Below are positions 34,823 to 43,875 of a stretch of DNA of 64,000 nt, piece after piece; within the stretch, counting starts at the first letter, position 1, and every line of letters starts with the position of its first letter. Below the pieces are notes generated by a model, which was not told the origin of the DNA, ran no database searches, and was given only the letters and a program-made list of their open reading frames with translations. Source of the DNA: Hyphomicrobium album. Lineage in GTDB: Bacteria > Pseudomonadota > Alphaproteobacteria > Rhizobiales > Hyphomicrobiaceae. Made by a program: the position numbers and the translations under genes. Where the stretch lies: the NCBI RefSeq assembly GCF_009708035.1, contig NZ_WMBQ01000001.1, positions 2,051,501 through 2,115,500 of the forward strand. Direction: 5' to 3'.

Positions 34823-35344
34823 TCAACCAGTCTCGGGGCGCGTCGGCGCGGCAGGGCCCAGTGCGACAATTCTCGGCTCGTGACCGCAGGCGCGGACGAA
34901 GCGCAGCAGGGCCTCGCGTCCAATGCTAGTTGTCGCGGTGTTCTCAAGCGGATGACAATTGATTGTATCGTGCTGCATCAGGTCCGTATCGACGATAAGG
35001 CTCACCCGCTGCGCTGTGTCGTTGATGACCGCGAACGCCGTCACCGATCCCGGCGGCACACCGAGGGTGTCCAGTAGCAGCTCGGGCTTGCCGAAGCTCA
35101 GCCGCCCCGCGTCAAGCTTGCGCGCCAGCCCTTTGAGGTCGACGCGCGTCGATGACATGGCGACGACGAGGAACAGCAAGCCGTCCTCGTCCTTGAGGAA
35201 TAGGTTCTTCGTGTGGGCGCCGGATAGTTGGCGTTCGAGCTCGGCGCTTTCCGCCACCGTAAACACCGGCGGATGCTCCAGCGTAGTGGTCTCGATGCCG
35301 AGGCCGGCGAGCAGGTCGAAGAGGTCTTGGCGCGATGCGGGCAT
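34823..35344 (-). CDS. Prolyl-tRNA editing protein ProX (YbaK/EbsC family)
   Basis: 173-residue trans-editing deacylase that hydrolyses misacylated Ala-tRNA-Pro. Visible family blocks: EHPPVFTVAESAEL, GAHTKNLFLKDEDGLLFLVV with the catalytic Lys, GVPPGSVTAFAVIND and INCHPLENTATTSI. Length matches stand-alone ProX. It is monocistronic, with 164 bases to the thioredoxin-like gene downstream, and diverges from the small secreted-protein gene at 35502. Confidence 0.9.
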   Translation of the reverse strand: MPASRQDLFDLLAGLGIETTTLEHPPVFTVAESAELERQLSGAHTKNLFLKDEDGLLFLVVAMSSTRVDLKGLARKLDAGRLSFGKPELLLDTLGVPPGSVTAFAVINDTAQRVSLIVDTDLMQHDTINCHPLENTATTSIGREALLRFVRACGHEPRIVALGPAAPTRPETG

Positions 35345-35501
35345 TTGTGACGAATGGGAGAGGATTCGGGGTTGGCGACCTACTTAAGCGACCAGCCAGC
35401 TGTCGCCAATCGGCAATCCCTCCCGCGCATTCCCGCTGCCCCCGCTTGCTGGCGGCGGGGGCCAAGGGTAGCATCGAACGAGCCCGACCGCAGGAGATCC
35501 G

Positions 35502-35912
35502 ATGCTCACGAGAGCCTTCGCCCCACTGACGTTTGTCGCCCTGGCACTGCTGACCATCACGACCATGTCGCGTGAAGCGGCAGCCCAGGATCGGTGGGCC
35601 GCTATCGCCCCGAACCTCGAAAACTCGTCGACGGTCGTTTGGGCGACCAGCAAGGACCAGGCGAAGAAGCTCGCCGTACTTGCGTGCAAGCAGGTCTCCT
35701 CGACCTGCGCCGATACCCCGGCCAGCACCAACGGCATGGACCACGTATTCGCCGTCATGTGCTGCACCGACCCCAAGAGCGGCTGCGCCGCTGCCGTCGG
35801 CTCGACGCGAGAGATTGCGCTGAAAGAGGTCAAGCGGCTGTTCAACGAGGGCGGCTACGCGCAGTGCAGCCTGAAGAGCTACTTCAAGGCCGGAACCGGC
35901 GAAAAGGGCTGA
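35502..35912 (+). CDS. Small secreted Cys-rich protein (DUF4189-like)
   Basis: 136 residues with an N-terminal signal peptide (LTFVALALLTITTMSREAAAQ) and a mature part of about 107 residues carrying six or seven cysteines. The arrangement WAAIA...VVWATSKDQAKKLAVLACKQ resembles the DUF4189 repeat pattern, in which an Ala-rich helix follows a short strand pair. AGGAG lies at good distance before the ATG. Disulfide bonding in the periplasm is likely. No function is assigned; it is isolated between proX and the tRNA gene. Confidence 0.72.
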   Translation: MLTRAFAPLTFVALALLTITTMSREAAAQDRWAAIAPNLENSSTVVWATSKDQAKKLAVLACKQVSSTCADTPASTNGMDHVFAVMCCTDPKSGCAAAVGSTREIALKEVKRLFNEGGYAQCSLKSYFKAGTGEKG

Positions 35913-36027
35913 AAAGCGGCGCCATAAGTGGGCCGACGGGAGCCCTCTTTGGAGCGCTTGCAAAGGCCGCGTAGTTGCGCCATAAGGCGGGTCCGCCGCG
36001 CATAGCGGCGCCAATACCCTAATGGAT

Positions 36028-36102
36028 GCGGGCGTAGCTCAGGGGTAGAGCATCACGTTGCCAACGTGAGGGTCGACGGTTCAAATCCGTTCGCCCGCTC
36101 CA
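36028..36102 (+). tRNA. tRNA-Gly (GCC)
   Basis: A complete cloverleaf can be folded: acceptor GCGGGCG with CGCCCGC, D-arm GCTCAGGGGTAGAGC, anticodon stem TCACG/CGTGA with loop TTGCCAA giving anticodon GCC, T-arm with GGTTCAAATCC, discriminator T and encoded CCA at 36100-36102. It marks the transition from core genes to the accessory region. No duplicated 3' end was seen downstream within the window. Confidence 0.97.
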
Positions 36103-36232
36103 ATTTGCAAACTCGAACTGCCTTTTGATACGCGCCGGCGCAGCCTTTGCGACGAAGGCGCTTGCGCGGAGAGTCCAGGCGTTGATCCGACCTGAGGCCG
36201 CTGGTACGACAAGCGCGTCGCCAGGCGCATTG

Positions 36233-37375
36233 GTGCAGGGGCTGAGGTTGGCCGCGGACATCGAGACAGTTGTCGTCGGCGGGGGCGTCGTCGGGCTGTC
36301 TATTGCGCGGGCGCTGACGCTCGCCGGCCAAGAAGTGCTGCTCATCGAGCGGCACGGCCGCCTCGGCACCGAGACAAGCTCGCGCAATTCCGAAGTGATC
36401 CACGCCGGTATCTACTACAAACCGGGCAGCTTGCGCGCGCGGTTGTGCGTCGCCGGCAAGGAGATGCTCTATCGGTTCTGCGCGGAAAACGGCGTAGCGC
36501 ATCAGCGCTATGGCAAGCTGCTTGTCGCGACGCAGGAGGCCGAGGTTCCCGCGCTAGAGGCGATCGCCGATAACGCGGCAAAAAACGGCGTCGGCGACTT
36601 GCAACGCCTCACCGCCGCAGGGGCGCGGGCATTAGAGCCGGAGGTCGCCTGCGTTGCGGCCTACCTGTCGCCGTCAACCGGCGTCATCGACAGTCACGGA
36701 CTCATGCAGGCGCTCGACGGACACTTGACGGCGCAAGGCGGCAGCGTCGTGCTCAATACGGCGGTGACAGGCATCGCGGCGAGCACCGACTGCTTCACGC
36801 TGCAAACGCAGAGTAGCGGCGAGGAGGGCTCGCTCACCGCGCGCAATCTGGTGCTCGCCGCCGGGCTTAGCGCAACCCTCGTTGGCCGGATGCTGAGCTA
36901 CCGCGCCGGCTACACCGTGCCGGAGACCTACCCCGCGCGCGGGCACTATTTTGCGCTGTCGGGCAAGTCCCCTTTCCGACATCTCGTCTATCCGATGCCG
37001 GCGGGTGCCTGGCTCGGCGTGCATGTCACGCTGGATGTCGCCGGGCGCGCACGCTTCGGCCCCGACATCGAGTGGAGTGACAGTGTCGACTACAGCTTCG
37101 ATGAGGCGAACGGTAGCCGCCTCGCAAACTTCGAAAGCGAGATCCGCCGCTACTGGCCGGGACTCCCTGCCGGAGCGCTGCACCCCGACAGCGTCGGCGT
37201 GCGGCCGAAGATCTACCGCGCAGGCGAGCCGACCCCCGACTTCGCCATTCACGGTCCGCGCGACCACGGCATCGATCGACTGGTCGCACTGTACGGGCTG
37301 GAAAGCCCAGGCCTCACGTCGTCACTCGCTATCGGCGATTTCGTCACCGAACTGTTGGGGGCAAAAGAGGATTGA
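36233..37375 (+). CDS. FAD-dependent oxidoreductase, L-2-hydroxyglutarate oxidase (LhgO) family
   Basis: DAO-superfamily flavoprotein of about 380 residues. The FAD dinucleotide fold is ETVVVGGGVVGLSIARALTL with the acidic end of strand two in VLLIERHGRLGTETSSRNSE. The next block, VIHAGIYYKPGSLRARLCV, is typical of LhgO/L2HGDH, which oxidises L-2-hydroxyglutarate. The C-terminal FAD contact is in GLESPGLTSSLAIGD. The start is uncertain: GTG 36233 and TTG 36248 both lie close to the conserved region, and the frame is open back to 36125 beside the tRNA. Precise substrate is inferred from family. Confidence 0.82.
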   Translation: MQGLRLAADIETVVVGGGVVGLSIARALTLAGQEVLLIERHGRLGTETSSRNSEVIHAGIYYKPGSLRARLCVAGKEMLYRFCAENGVAHQRYGKLLVATQEAEVPALEAIADNAAKNGVGDLQRLTAAGARALEPEVACVAAYLSPSTGVIDSHGLMQALDGHLTAQGGSVVLNTAVTGIAASTDCFTLQTQSSGEEGSLTARNLVLAAGLSATLVGRMLSYRAGYTVPETYPARGHYFALSGKSPFRHLVYPMPAGAWLGVHVTLDVAGRARFGPDIEWSDSVDYSFDEANGSRLANFESEIRRYWPGLPAGALHPDSVGVRPKIYRAGEPTPDFAIHGPRDHGIDRLVALYGLESPGLTSSLAIGDFVTELLGAKED

Positions 37376-37498
37376 ACAGCGGTTGGGCCGGCTGGTGTAA
37401 CCTTACCGCCACTATCCTCCGCCAAACCCGCACGGGGCGCGTTCTCCTCGCTAACGACGGGAGCTATTCTTCGTCCCTAGCTAGGGGGATGACAAAGC

Positions 37499-37714
37499 AT
37501 GGTGAAGGGCTGGGAATTCCGCGAGGCATCCTGTCGGTACTTCGTCGGCGCCCCCGATGCCGCGACGGCAAAGCACTATCTCGGCAGAATTTTCCCTGAG
37601 GTCGAGAGCGCCGAGCCGGCCGAAATCACGTCCCAACTTGTTCTTGCCTACGCGGAGCTCGGCAACGGCACCGTTCGAAAAGTCGAATCCCTTTCCGGTG
37701 TTGAGGGCCAGTGA
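37499..37714 (+). CDS. Small hypothetical protein
   Basis: 71 residues starting MVKGWEFREASCRYFVGAPD, with a strong GGGGGAT upstream of the ATG. It is soluble and mildly acidic, with the pattern of a small alpha/beta protein (CRYFVGAPDAATAKHYLGRI). I do not recognise a family. The good ribosome-binding site and unbiased composition favour a real gene, but it stands alone in a gene-poor stretch. Confidence 0.45.
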   Translation: MVKGWEFREASCRYFVGAPDAATAKHYLGRIFPEVESAEPAEITSQLVLAYAELGNGTVRKVESLSGVEGQ

Positions 37715-38053
37715 GCTCGTAGGCTACTAGCGCCACGCGACGCCCATCATCGTCCCTTAAGTTTTGATTGCCGCGCGCACCGGAGCGCCCTGGCGGGAGG
37801 TTTCGGGAACTCTTCCCTAGGCGATCGGGGGCCACTTGCAGCCCAAAATGAGTGAAGAAAGAGGGTACGGCTCGCGGCTTGCCTCCCACGAAATGATGAC
37901 TTGCCGTATAGCTCAATCCTTGCCTATCTGCCGCGAAGCGGCCCGATGGACCAGCCAAAGGCGCAACGCTCCGCTTACCTAAAATTTGCCCCTAACTTGC
38001 ATAAGGTGGAGCCGCTCCACTATTGGCATTCGTCTGAGTGTACCCAGGACCCC
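37715..38053. other. Intergenic stretch with no recognisable feature
   Basis: About 340 bases between the small ORF and the VanZ-like gene. The frame of the VanZ-like gene is open through part of it (from 37901), but the upstream codons have no conserved content and the better start is at 38054. No convincing promoter, repeat or RNA structure was seen. Confidence 0.5.
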
Positions 38054-38476
38054 ATGCATCCATTCCTGCTCCGCTGTGCCGCGTGCGCCTCTCTTGTCGC
38101 GCTTCCGATACTTTCGTGGTTGCCCGCCGAGGATATGGTGCGGACCGGGGTCCTTACACCGGGCCAGGAGCACTTCCTCGCCTACATGGCCAGCGCCTTG
38201 CTTCTGGCGATGGCGGTTCCACGCTACCGCTTCGTACAAGTCGCCTGCTTTTACGCCCTCGTCGCCGGTGTGCTCGAGGCGGGACAAATGTATTCGCCCG
38301 GTCGTAGCCCCGAAGTGGTGACGGCGGTGGTGAGCATGGCAGGCGCGGTGATGGGCGAGATCGTCGCGCGGTTGGCGACGGGCGTATGGCGCAAAAAGTA
38401 TGGCTTCCCCGGCTCGTTTGTATCAGCACAGCTGCCGAGCCTTCCGAGCGAAGCGCCACAGCCTGCTGCCGACTGA
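38054..38476 (+). CDS. VanZ-like family membrane protein
   Basis: 141 residues with about four hydrophobic segments. The order SWLPAEDMVRTGVLTPGQEHFLAY, AVPRYRFVQVACFYALVAGVLEAGQMYSPGRSPEVVT matches VanZ-like proteins, including the conserved Glu of the GVLEAGQ helix and the S-P-G-R loop. The ATG at 38054 follows AGGA. VanZ-like genes often accompany exopolysaccharide loci in alphaproteobacteria; this one precedes the O-antigen ligase fusion. The molecular role is unknown. Confidence 0.78.
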   Translation: MHPFLLRCAACASLVALPILSWLPAEDMVRTGVLTPGQEHFLAYMASALLLAMAVPRYRFVQVACFYALVAGVLEAGQMYSPGRSPEVVTAVVSMAGAVMGEIVARLATGVWRKKYGFPGSFVSAQLPSLPSEAPQPAAD

Positions 38477-38820
38477 GCTAGTGCGTGCTGCGGACTGACG
38501 ACGTCAGAGCACCGGAAGATGCCCCACGCAGTTCGCTGAGGTAGGTCGAACCCTGCACCGCCCCGTCGGGACGGCTCAGTCTTGTGCCCGGGCGAAGATT
38601 ATCCCCCAAGGCACCATGAGCTCCGACCTCTTGCTCTCCCAGCAAGCCACACGGGCGCGGTGTCGTGCACGATATAAGGGAGGCACTGCCCATCTGCCTC
38701 ATGCTGCAGGTTCTGGATGCGAGCTAGGGGCCTCGGTGTCACCTCTCCGAACTTGTAACTGCTCCTTACTTTGTGGATACCAACTCTTGTTTTGCACGAT
38801 CGAGATTCCGAGGGGCGGGG
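38477..38820. other. Intergenic region upstream of the O-antigen locus
   Basis: 344 bases without a supported gene. It contains the odd-centred 13-bp palindrome CTGACGACGTCAG at 38494-38506, just after the VanZ-like stop. It ends in the CGAGGGGCGGGG that serves as ribosome-binding site for the ligase fusion gene. Promoter elements could not be assigned by eye. Confidence 0.4.
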
Positions 38821-40806
38821 ATGCCTACTGGCCTCAATGGCATTGGGCAAGCTGAGGTTCCGTTTTGGTGGGCGTTGGCGCTGTTTTGCGCTTTCGTGGC
38901 GTCGATCAATCTCATCCCTCACGGCAACGGCGTAGCCATCGTCACCTTTGCCGCGGCGTGGTGCACCATCGTCCTTCGAAATAGGGACGCGGCCAGCATG
39001 GACGCTGCTGCGGCATTGCTTCTAGCTGCATTTGCCGTTCGAACGGTGTTGCCGCCCTACGGCACAGAACCGGACGCCTTTGCAATCAAAGGGGTTGGCA
39101 ACGTTTTGTTCCTCGTGGGACTCTACGGGCTGGTGCGAGTCGCAGCCCTACACTTGACCTTCCCGACCATATTGCGCGTACTCGGCATCGCCGCGTTCTT
39201 GTGCGCGGTTGCGTCCTTGACGTACTACTTCTGGGGTCACCAACCGAGACTGGAGTTCATCGGACGGAGCGGCAATCCGATTCTCGGCGCTGGTGGCGTG
39301 GTACCCGGACTTGCAGGACTGTGGGTGCTAGGGATGCAAAGTTCGCATCCTCGAGAGCGGGTCCTCGCCTGGAGCATGTCGGTCCCGATCCTACTCTCTC
39401 TCTATTGTGCTGGGAGTCGGGGGCCACTGTTGGCGATGATCGTGGCCGCCTGCGCAACTCCCCTAGTCCTCCGGATGCGCGGAGGTTGGCCGATCGTTCT
39501 TGCGGCCGGTGTCGCTTGGGTGATCGTTAGCAGTGCAGTCCTTTTGGATGGTCCAATCTCACGCTCGTTGTGCGAGGCGGTGCCGTTGGCGTGCCGAGGA
39601 TCGCATCGAATGCAAGCCTGGACAGAAGCCTTTCAATCTATCAAGGACCATCCGTGGCTTGGGGTCGGGATCCACTATCGGTTCGATAGCGACGTGGCCG
39701 TGCACGCTCACAACGGTCTCATCGGTCTCGCAATGCTCTACGGACTTCCACTGCTGTTGGTATTTTTGGCGTTTCTTATGGTAGTCGCGCGGTCGATTTC
39801 ACGAGAGCGCTCACGAGCGGAGCGCACGTGGCTTACGTTTATGGTCGTATTTGCGTTCGGCTACATGGGATCGGACCTTAGCGACCCACTAAGATTCGTG
39901 AACACGCACTACCTTTTCCTATGGCTTCCGTTGTTCATGGCACGCAACACCAGCATGGTCGAGGGCCGATTCGAATCGATGCAATCAAAGCTGACAGGGC
40001 CCGCAGAATCGCGGAGCGACACGCTGCCGGTCTACTTTATCAATATGGATCGTGCCACAGACCGGCGCGCCCACATTGAGCAAGCGCTCAGCCAACCCGG
40101 GCTCCTCCCAGCACGGATCGCGTCTGTGACCTGCCCAGACGATATCGCAGGCATTTCGTTCGCTAAGGTCTCGACCGCTGAGGCATCATGCTATGCAAGC
40201 CACATCACAGCATGGCGTGCACTTCTTGCAGGGACCCATCCATATTGCTTGGTAGTCGAGGATGACGCCAAGCTGCCGCTCGAGCTGGCATCAATCATTG
40301 GGGCTATCGTTGCCTCACTCCCCCCCGGTTGGGGTATCGTCCACCTGTACAGTGACGAGCGTCGAGCTGTTCGGCCCCTGCGGTCAATCGAGGGAAGACA
40401 TACGCTCGTCCGGTATTCGCGTGTCCCCAGCGGGGCCGTGGGTTATCTAATTAGCCGCGAGGGCGCCAAGCGCATGAGCGTTCCCGGGACGCGAACATGG
40501 CCAGTCGACACAGACACCCGGCGGCCGTGGGTTTGGGGGTTGGAGAGCTACGGGGTGGTTCCACCGATTATCTCGCACTCGGGCATATTCACCGGCAGCA
40601 TCGTGGAGCGGTCCCGTCGCCGACGCGGTTTGCGACTTGGCAGCCCATTGAGAACGCCCGTGAGCGCGCTGTGGAATGTGCGGCGACTCGGTTTCGGCTG
40701 GTGGCTCTACTGTCTCTGGGCTAATTCCACGCTTCGCCTGAGCACTGGGCCAAATTCACGCTCTTCAATGACCACTCAGCCTTCACTCGAATCGACTCGA
40801 GATTGA
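38821..40806 (+). CDS. O-antigen ligase/polymerase domain fused to GT25 glycosyltransferase
   Basis: 661 residues in two parts. Residues ~10-370 form a multi-helix WaaL/Wzy_C-type membrane protein with CAGSRGPLLAMIVAACA, a periplasmic loop including GIHYRFDSDVAVHAHNGLIG (the HAHN motif of the family) and further helices. Residues ~402-590 form a GT25 LPS glycosyltransferase with LPVYFINMDRATDRRAHIEQ, CYASHITAWRALL and the acidic motif CLVVEDDAK (E480-D482). ATG 38821 follows GAGGGGCGGGG. The two activities are normally separate and on opposite membrane faces. Base composition appears lower in GC than the core genes, suggesting acquisition with the locus. Confidence 0.85.
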   Translation: MPTGLNGIGQAEVPFWWALALFCAFVASINLIPHGNGVAIVTFAAAWCTIVLRNRDAASMDAAAALLLAAFAVRTVLPPYGTEPDAFAIKGVGNVLFLVGLYGLVRVAALHLTFPTILRVLGIAAFLCAVASLTYYFWGHQPRLEFIGRSGNPILGAGGVVPGLAGLWVLGMQSSHPRERVLAWSMSVPILLSLYCAGSRGPLLAMIVAACATPLVLRMRGGWPIVLAAGVAWVIVSSAVLLDGPISRSLCEAVPLACRGSHRMQAWTEAFQSIKDHPWLGVGIHYRFDSDVAVHAHNGLIGLAMLYGLPLLLVFLAFLMVVARSISRERSRAERTWLTFMVVFAFGYMGSDLSDPLRFVNTHYLFLWLPLFMARNTSMVEGRFESMQSKLTGPAESRSDTLPVYFINMDRATDRRAHIEQALSQPGLLPARIASVTCPDDIAGISFAKVSTAEASCYASHITAWRALLAGTHPYCLVVEDDAKLPLELASIIGAIVASLPPGWGIVHLYSDERRAVRPLRSIEGRHTLVRYSRVPSGAVGYLISREGAKRMSVPGTRTWPVDTDTRRPWVWGLESYGVVPPIISHSGIFTGSIVERSRRRRGLRLGSPLRTPVSALWNVRRLGFGWWLYCLWANSTLRLSTGPNSRSSMTTQPSLESTRD

Positions 40807-41200
40807 CTCTCTGCTCCGCTCATAGACGGTTCGTGATCTGATCGTTGCCCCTCCGGACAACGCGGCCGGGTCTCACCGAGAGATAGACGCTCGTGGGGTG
40901 CAGCGACTACAACGGGAATCCTCACGCCTACGAGGCAGCAAGGAGGTTCAAATCGAACGCCCCTCAGCTACGAGTACCTTCCGAGTGAAACCTCAAGGCG
41001 CGAGCCACATCTTCACCCACCTTTTCACTGGCGAGCAAGGTACCTGCGAGCTATCCACCAGTGGCTCGTTGCACCGGTAGACCGATATTGCTTGTAGTCG
41101 CCCCTCATTTTAAGGCAAAGCCGTCGATGCTCAATCCGACATTTCACAAGCTGGGCCAAAAGCAACCGCTAAGGGGGTCTCGCGCATCGAGTTGCGGACT
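40807..41200. other. Intergenic stretch upstream of wzx
   Basis: About 390 bases. A 60-codon open frame at 40898-41080 has no ribosome-binding site of note or recognisable content. No repeat, RNA gene or ops-like element was found. It may contain the promoter for wzx-wzy. Confidence 0.4.
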
Positions 41201-42499
41201 ATGCGTTGTCAGCTAATGCGACCCAATGTGAGAGCGGTCGTTGGCCACTGCGTACGAGGTCTACGCCTTTTGGGCTTCACTGCCGTCGCAGTGCTACTCG
41301 CACGTTTTCTCTCCCTTGCGCTTTTTGCTTTGTCAGCGCGCGCGCTTTCTCAAACTGAGAACGCTGGGTTCATCTACATAACTGGCGTATCGGGATTGGT
41401 CGTGCACCTGGGCACGCTCGGTTGGCTCGCCTTGTGTCGAAAGATGGCATCCAGCTTCGATTTTATCGGCCCGGAACTCGCGAAGGGATTTTTGCTTCGG
41501 TCAATTCAGATTCCCGTCGTTTCGGTGCTGTCAATTTGCTTCGGCCTCCTCATCCTGGCTGCATCGGGCGTGTTAGGCCCAAGCCTAACAGAGCCGATTG
41601 CATACACGGCGGTGGCAAGCGTACCGCTTCTCGCCAATTACATGCTCAAGGAATACCTATCGGGCCTCGGTCGGCCTGCGCTGAGCGTCTTCTCAAGTGA
41701 AACCGTACCGCTGGCTCTGGCTGTTGTGCTCATGCTGGTCTTCGGCGTCACCTCGCTGCCAGAGGCGGTGCTCTGTGTGATTGCGGGTTCCGTAGCCGGT
41801 GCGATTCTTCAGCTGGTGGTAGCCAGCAAGCTGCTCGAGGACGTTCTTGCCTCACCGGTTCGAACCTACCAAACGGCGGCATGGTCGAGAATGGCCGCAT
41901 TCACTTTCGTCGGAGTTGGCGGAAAGCTCTTGATGGATCGACTTGACAGCCTGCTCCTGGCGCCCCTTGCCGGGCTCGAACAATTGGCCCAATACAATTC
42001 CGCCGTCCGAACCGCAAACCTTCTGCTGCTAATGCCGGTGATCCTGCTCCCCGTTTTCGCTCCGCGCGTCAGTCGCGCGTTTCTACAGGGAGACGTGCGT
42101 CGGCTACGATTCGAGATTCTCGTGCAGCTTGCGATCATAGCGGCCGTGCTAGTGCCAGCGGCAATCGCCCTTATCGCCTTTCCGTCCTTTTTCCTGAGCA
42201 CCCTTTTCGGCGAGCCGTATGCGCGGGCAAGCTCGTACATGTGGCTCGTGGTTCTGTCGCAAGTGATTTTTGCGGCCACTTTGCCTCTCAGCAATATGTT
42301 GGTCATGACCGACGGTGAGTACCCCTACGCCGCAGCCAGCGTTGTCGGACTGCTGGTGAATGTCGTCGCCGGTGTCCTCCTGATCCCGCACCTATCTGCG
42401 ACCGGAGCTGCTATTGCTTCGTTCATTGCTATGGCAGCAATGGCGGCAATTCTCACCTCTGCAGCTGCCCGGCGACTCGGTCTGGCGCGGTCGATTTGA
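41201..42499 (+). CDS. wzx: Oligosaccharide flippase (Wzx-like)
   Basis: About 432 residues with a dozen hydrophobic segments of the MOP/polysaccharide-transport superfamily. The N-terminal block VLLARFLSLALFALSARALSQ and the mid-protein MDRLDSLLLAPLAGLEQLAQYNSA are typical of Wzx proteins, which move undecaprenyl-PP-linked repeat units to the periplasmic face. ATG 41201 is used; a TTG at 41192 and an ATG at 41216 are also in frame. Its last four bases overlap the polymerase gene. Composition is less GC-rich than the core. Confidence 0.82.
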   Translation: MRCQLMRPNVRAVVGHCVRGLRLLGFTAVAVLLARFLSLALFALSARALSQTENAGFIYITGVSGLVVHLGTLGWLALCRKMASSFDFIGPELAKGFLLRSIQIPVVSVLSICFGLLILAASGVLGPSLTEPIAYTAVASVPLLANYMLKEYLSGLGRPALSVFSSETVPLALAVVLMLVFGVTSLPEAVLCVIAGSVAGAILQLVVASKLLEDVLASPVRTYQTAAWSRMAAFTFVGVGGKLLMDRLDSLLLAPLAGLEQLAQYNSAVRTANLLLLMPVILLPVFAPRVSRAFLQGDVRRLRFEILVQLAIIAAVLVPAAIALIAFPSFFLSTLFGEPYARASSYMWLVVLSQVIFAATLPLSNMLVMTDGEYPYAAASVVGLLVNVVAGVLLIPHLSATGAAIASFIAMAAMAAILTSAAARRLGLARSI

Positions 42500-43743
42500 T
42501 GCCGATCCGGTCCGGACCTGCCAACCCTGATCGCGATACCCAGACCCGCACAATGATCGTTCTGCGGTCTCTCGCCGTTGCGATCTCCATCTCCGCATCT
42601 GCGATTGTTGTCATCATTTTCGGTGCGCTTGGCATCACCAGCAATCCCCTATTGACTGCTGTCGTGCTCGCTGCGCCTCTGGCATTCCTGGTGGCGACGT
42701 CGCCCAGAGTAAAGCTTGTGCCGGCAGACTTCGTCTTCGCCGCCTTTGTCGGACTTGCTATGGTCTCGATCGCGGTGAACGGAATGACGGCCAGCGGCAA
42801 AGCTTTTGTCCTCTTCTTGCTCTCGCTCGCCGCATACCCCGCTTTTCGTGGCATCAGACGCGAGTTTGACCTTGTCACGTTCGTCGCGACAACCGGCGCC
42901 GTCGTCGCGATCGGAACCATCGCTACGGCCCTCGCCATAGGTCCCCAGGACGTACTTAGCCATCCCGCTGTGTTCGGCTTTGAAGAGGCGGCGATCTACT
43001 TTTCGATTTCGTTCGGTCTGCTAGTGCTCGCGTTCGTTTCATCCGGCACGTCGGCCGTTGCACTCTTCACCCTGGCTATCCCTTGTATCGTCTACGCCGC
43101 GGCGATGGTTCGCCATCCCATTATTGCACTGCTCGCGGGGCTCGCATCGATGCTCTCGGTTCCCGGTCGCAGAGTCTGGGCCGTGGCAGCTATCGCGACT
43201 ATTGTTGTCGCCTACGCGCTTGGCTCGCTTATTCACCCGGAGAAATCGCAACGGCTTATCAGGTATGCGGTCTCGTCGATTTCAACGGGTGCTTCCCCCG
43301 AGAAGCTGAAGCTCGACCCGCAAGCGTCCGTTTCCCCCCATGCACCGGCCTGCGGAGCGATCAATTGGCGAAACTCCATCGCGTTGAGGATGGTGCTCAC
43401 TCGCGAAGCCATCGAGATGATTCCGCATGTCGGTCCGGTGGGGAGCGGCCTAAACAGCTTCGCGACGGCCTCGTGCATGAAAATGTATCCGCATAACATC
43501 TTTCTTCAAGCGGCAGTCGAGCTTGGAGCGACCGCCACTGTTCTGCTCGTCGTTTTACTCATGCTCGCGCTACGCGCTGCGTTCCTTGCGGGCGATTCCT
43601 TTGTGCTCGCCGGGCTCGTCTTCGCTTGTGTCGAGGCAATCTTTTCCGGCGCGTTGACGGGCGCGATACTTCCTTTCGCGTTTATCGGCTGGGCAGCTGG
43701 CTTACCGGGACGCGCGGCAGGCGCCGCACGGAACACTATCTGA
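42496..43743 (+). CDS. wzy: O-antigen polymerase (Wzy-like)
   Basis: 415 residues with about eleven hydrophobic segments and one large periplasmic loop (~250-320) containing RMVLTREAIEMIPHVGPVGSG. The later NIFLQAAVELGATATVLLV block matches the Wzy_C/O-antigen ligase fold. It overlaps wzx by ATGA, so the pair is coupled. A second ligase-like domain sits in the fusion protein at 38821, so polymerase here and ligase there is the simplest division, though the roles could be swapped. Confidence 0.72.
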   Translation: MMPIRSGPANPDRDTQTRTMIVLRSLAVAISISASAIVVIIFGALGITSNPLLTAVVLAAPLAFLVATSPRVKLVPADFVFAAFVGLAMVSIAVNGMTASGKAFVLFLLSLAAYPAFRGIRREFDLVTFVATTGAVVAIGTIATALAIGPQDVLSHPAVFGFEEAAIYFSISFGLLVLAFVSSGTSAVALFTLAIPCIVYAAAMVRHPIIALLAGLASMLSVPGRRVWAVAAIATIVVAYALGSLIHPEKSQRLIRYAVSSISTGASPEKLKLDPQASVSPHAPACGAINWRNSIALRMVLTREAIEMIPHVGPVGSGLNSFATASCMKMYPHNIFLQAAVELGATATVLLVVLLMLALRAAFLAGDSFVLAGLVFACVEAIFSGALTGAILPFAFIGWAAGLPGRAAGAARNTI

Positions 43744-43875
43744 TCGGCTGCTTCGGCGGCAGGCGTGGTCGAACGCCGATGGCGCGGCTGAGCTAGTAAC
43801 CCTTTTTCCCCCGGCGCAGTTGACGTTCATCGTGTGAACACGCTAGAACGTCCTCTCATTTCAGGGGGTGGAGAC

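Noticed and set aside
35919-35986. Repeated GCGCCATAAG before the tRNA gene
   Set aside because: Only two 10-base copies with no further symmetry; too little to call a repeat element or array.
36028-38820. tRNA-Gly as a genomic-island attachment site for the polysaccharide locus
   Set aside because: No second copy of the tRNA 3' end and no integrase gene was found in the window; core-like LhgO and VanZ-like genes lie in between.
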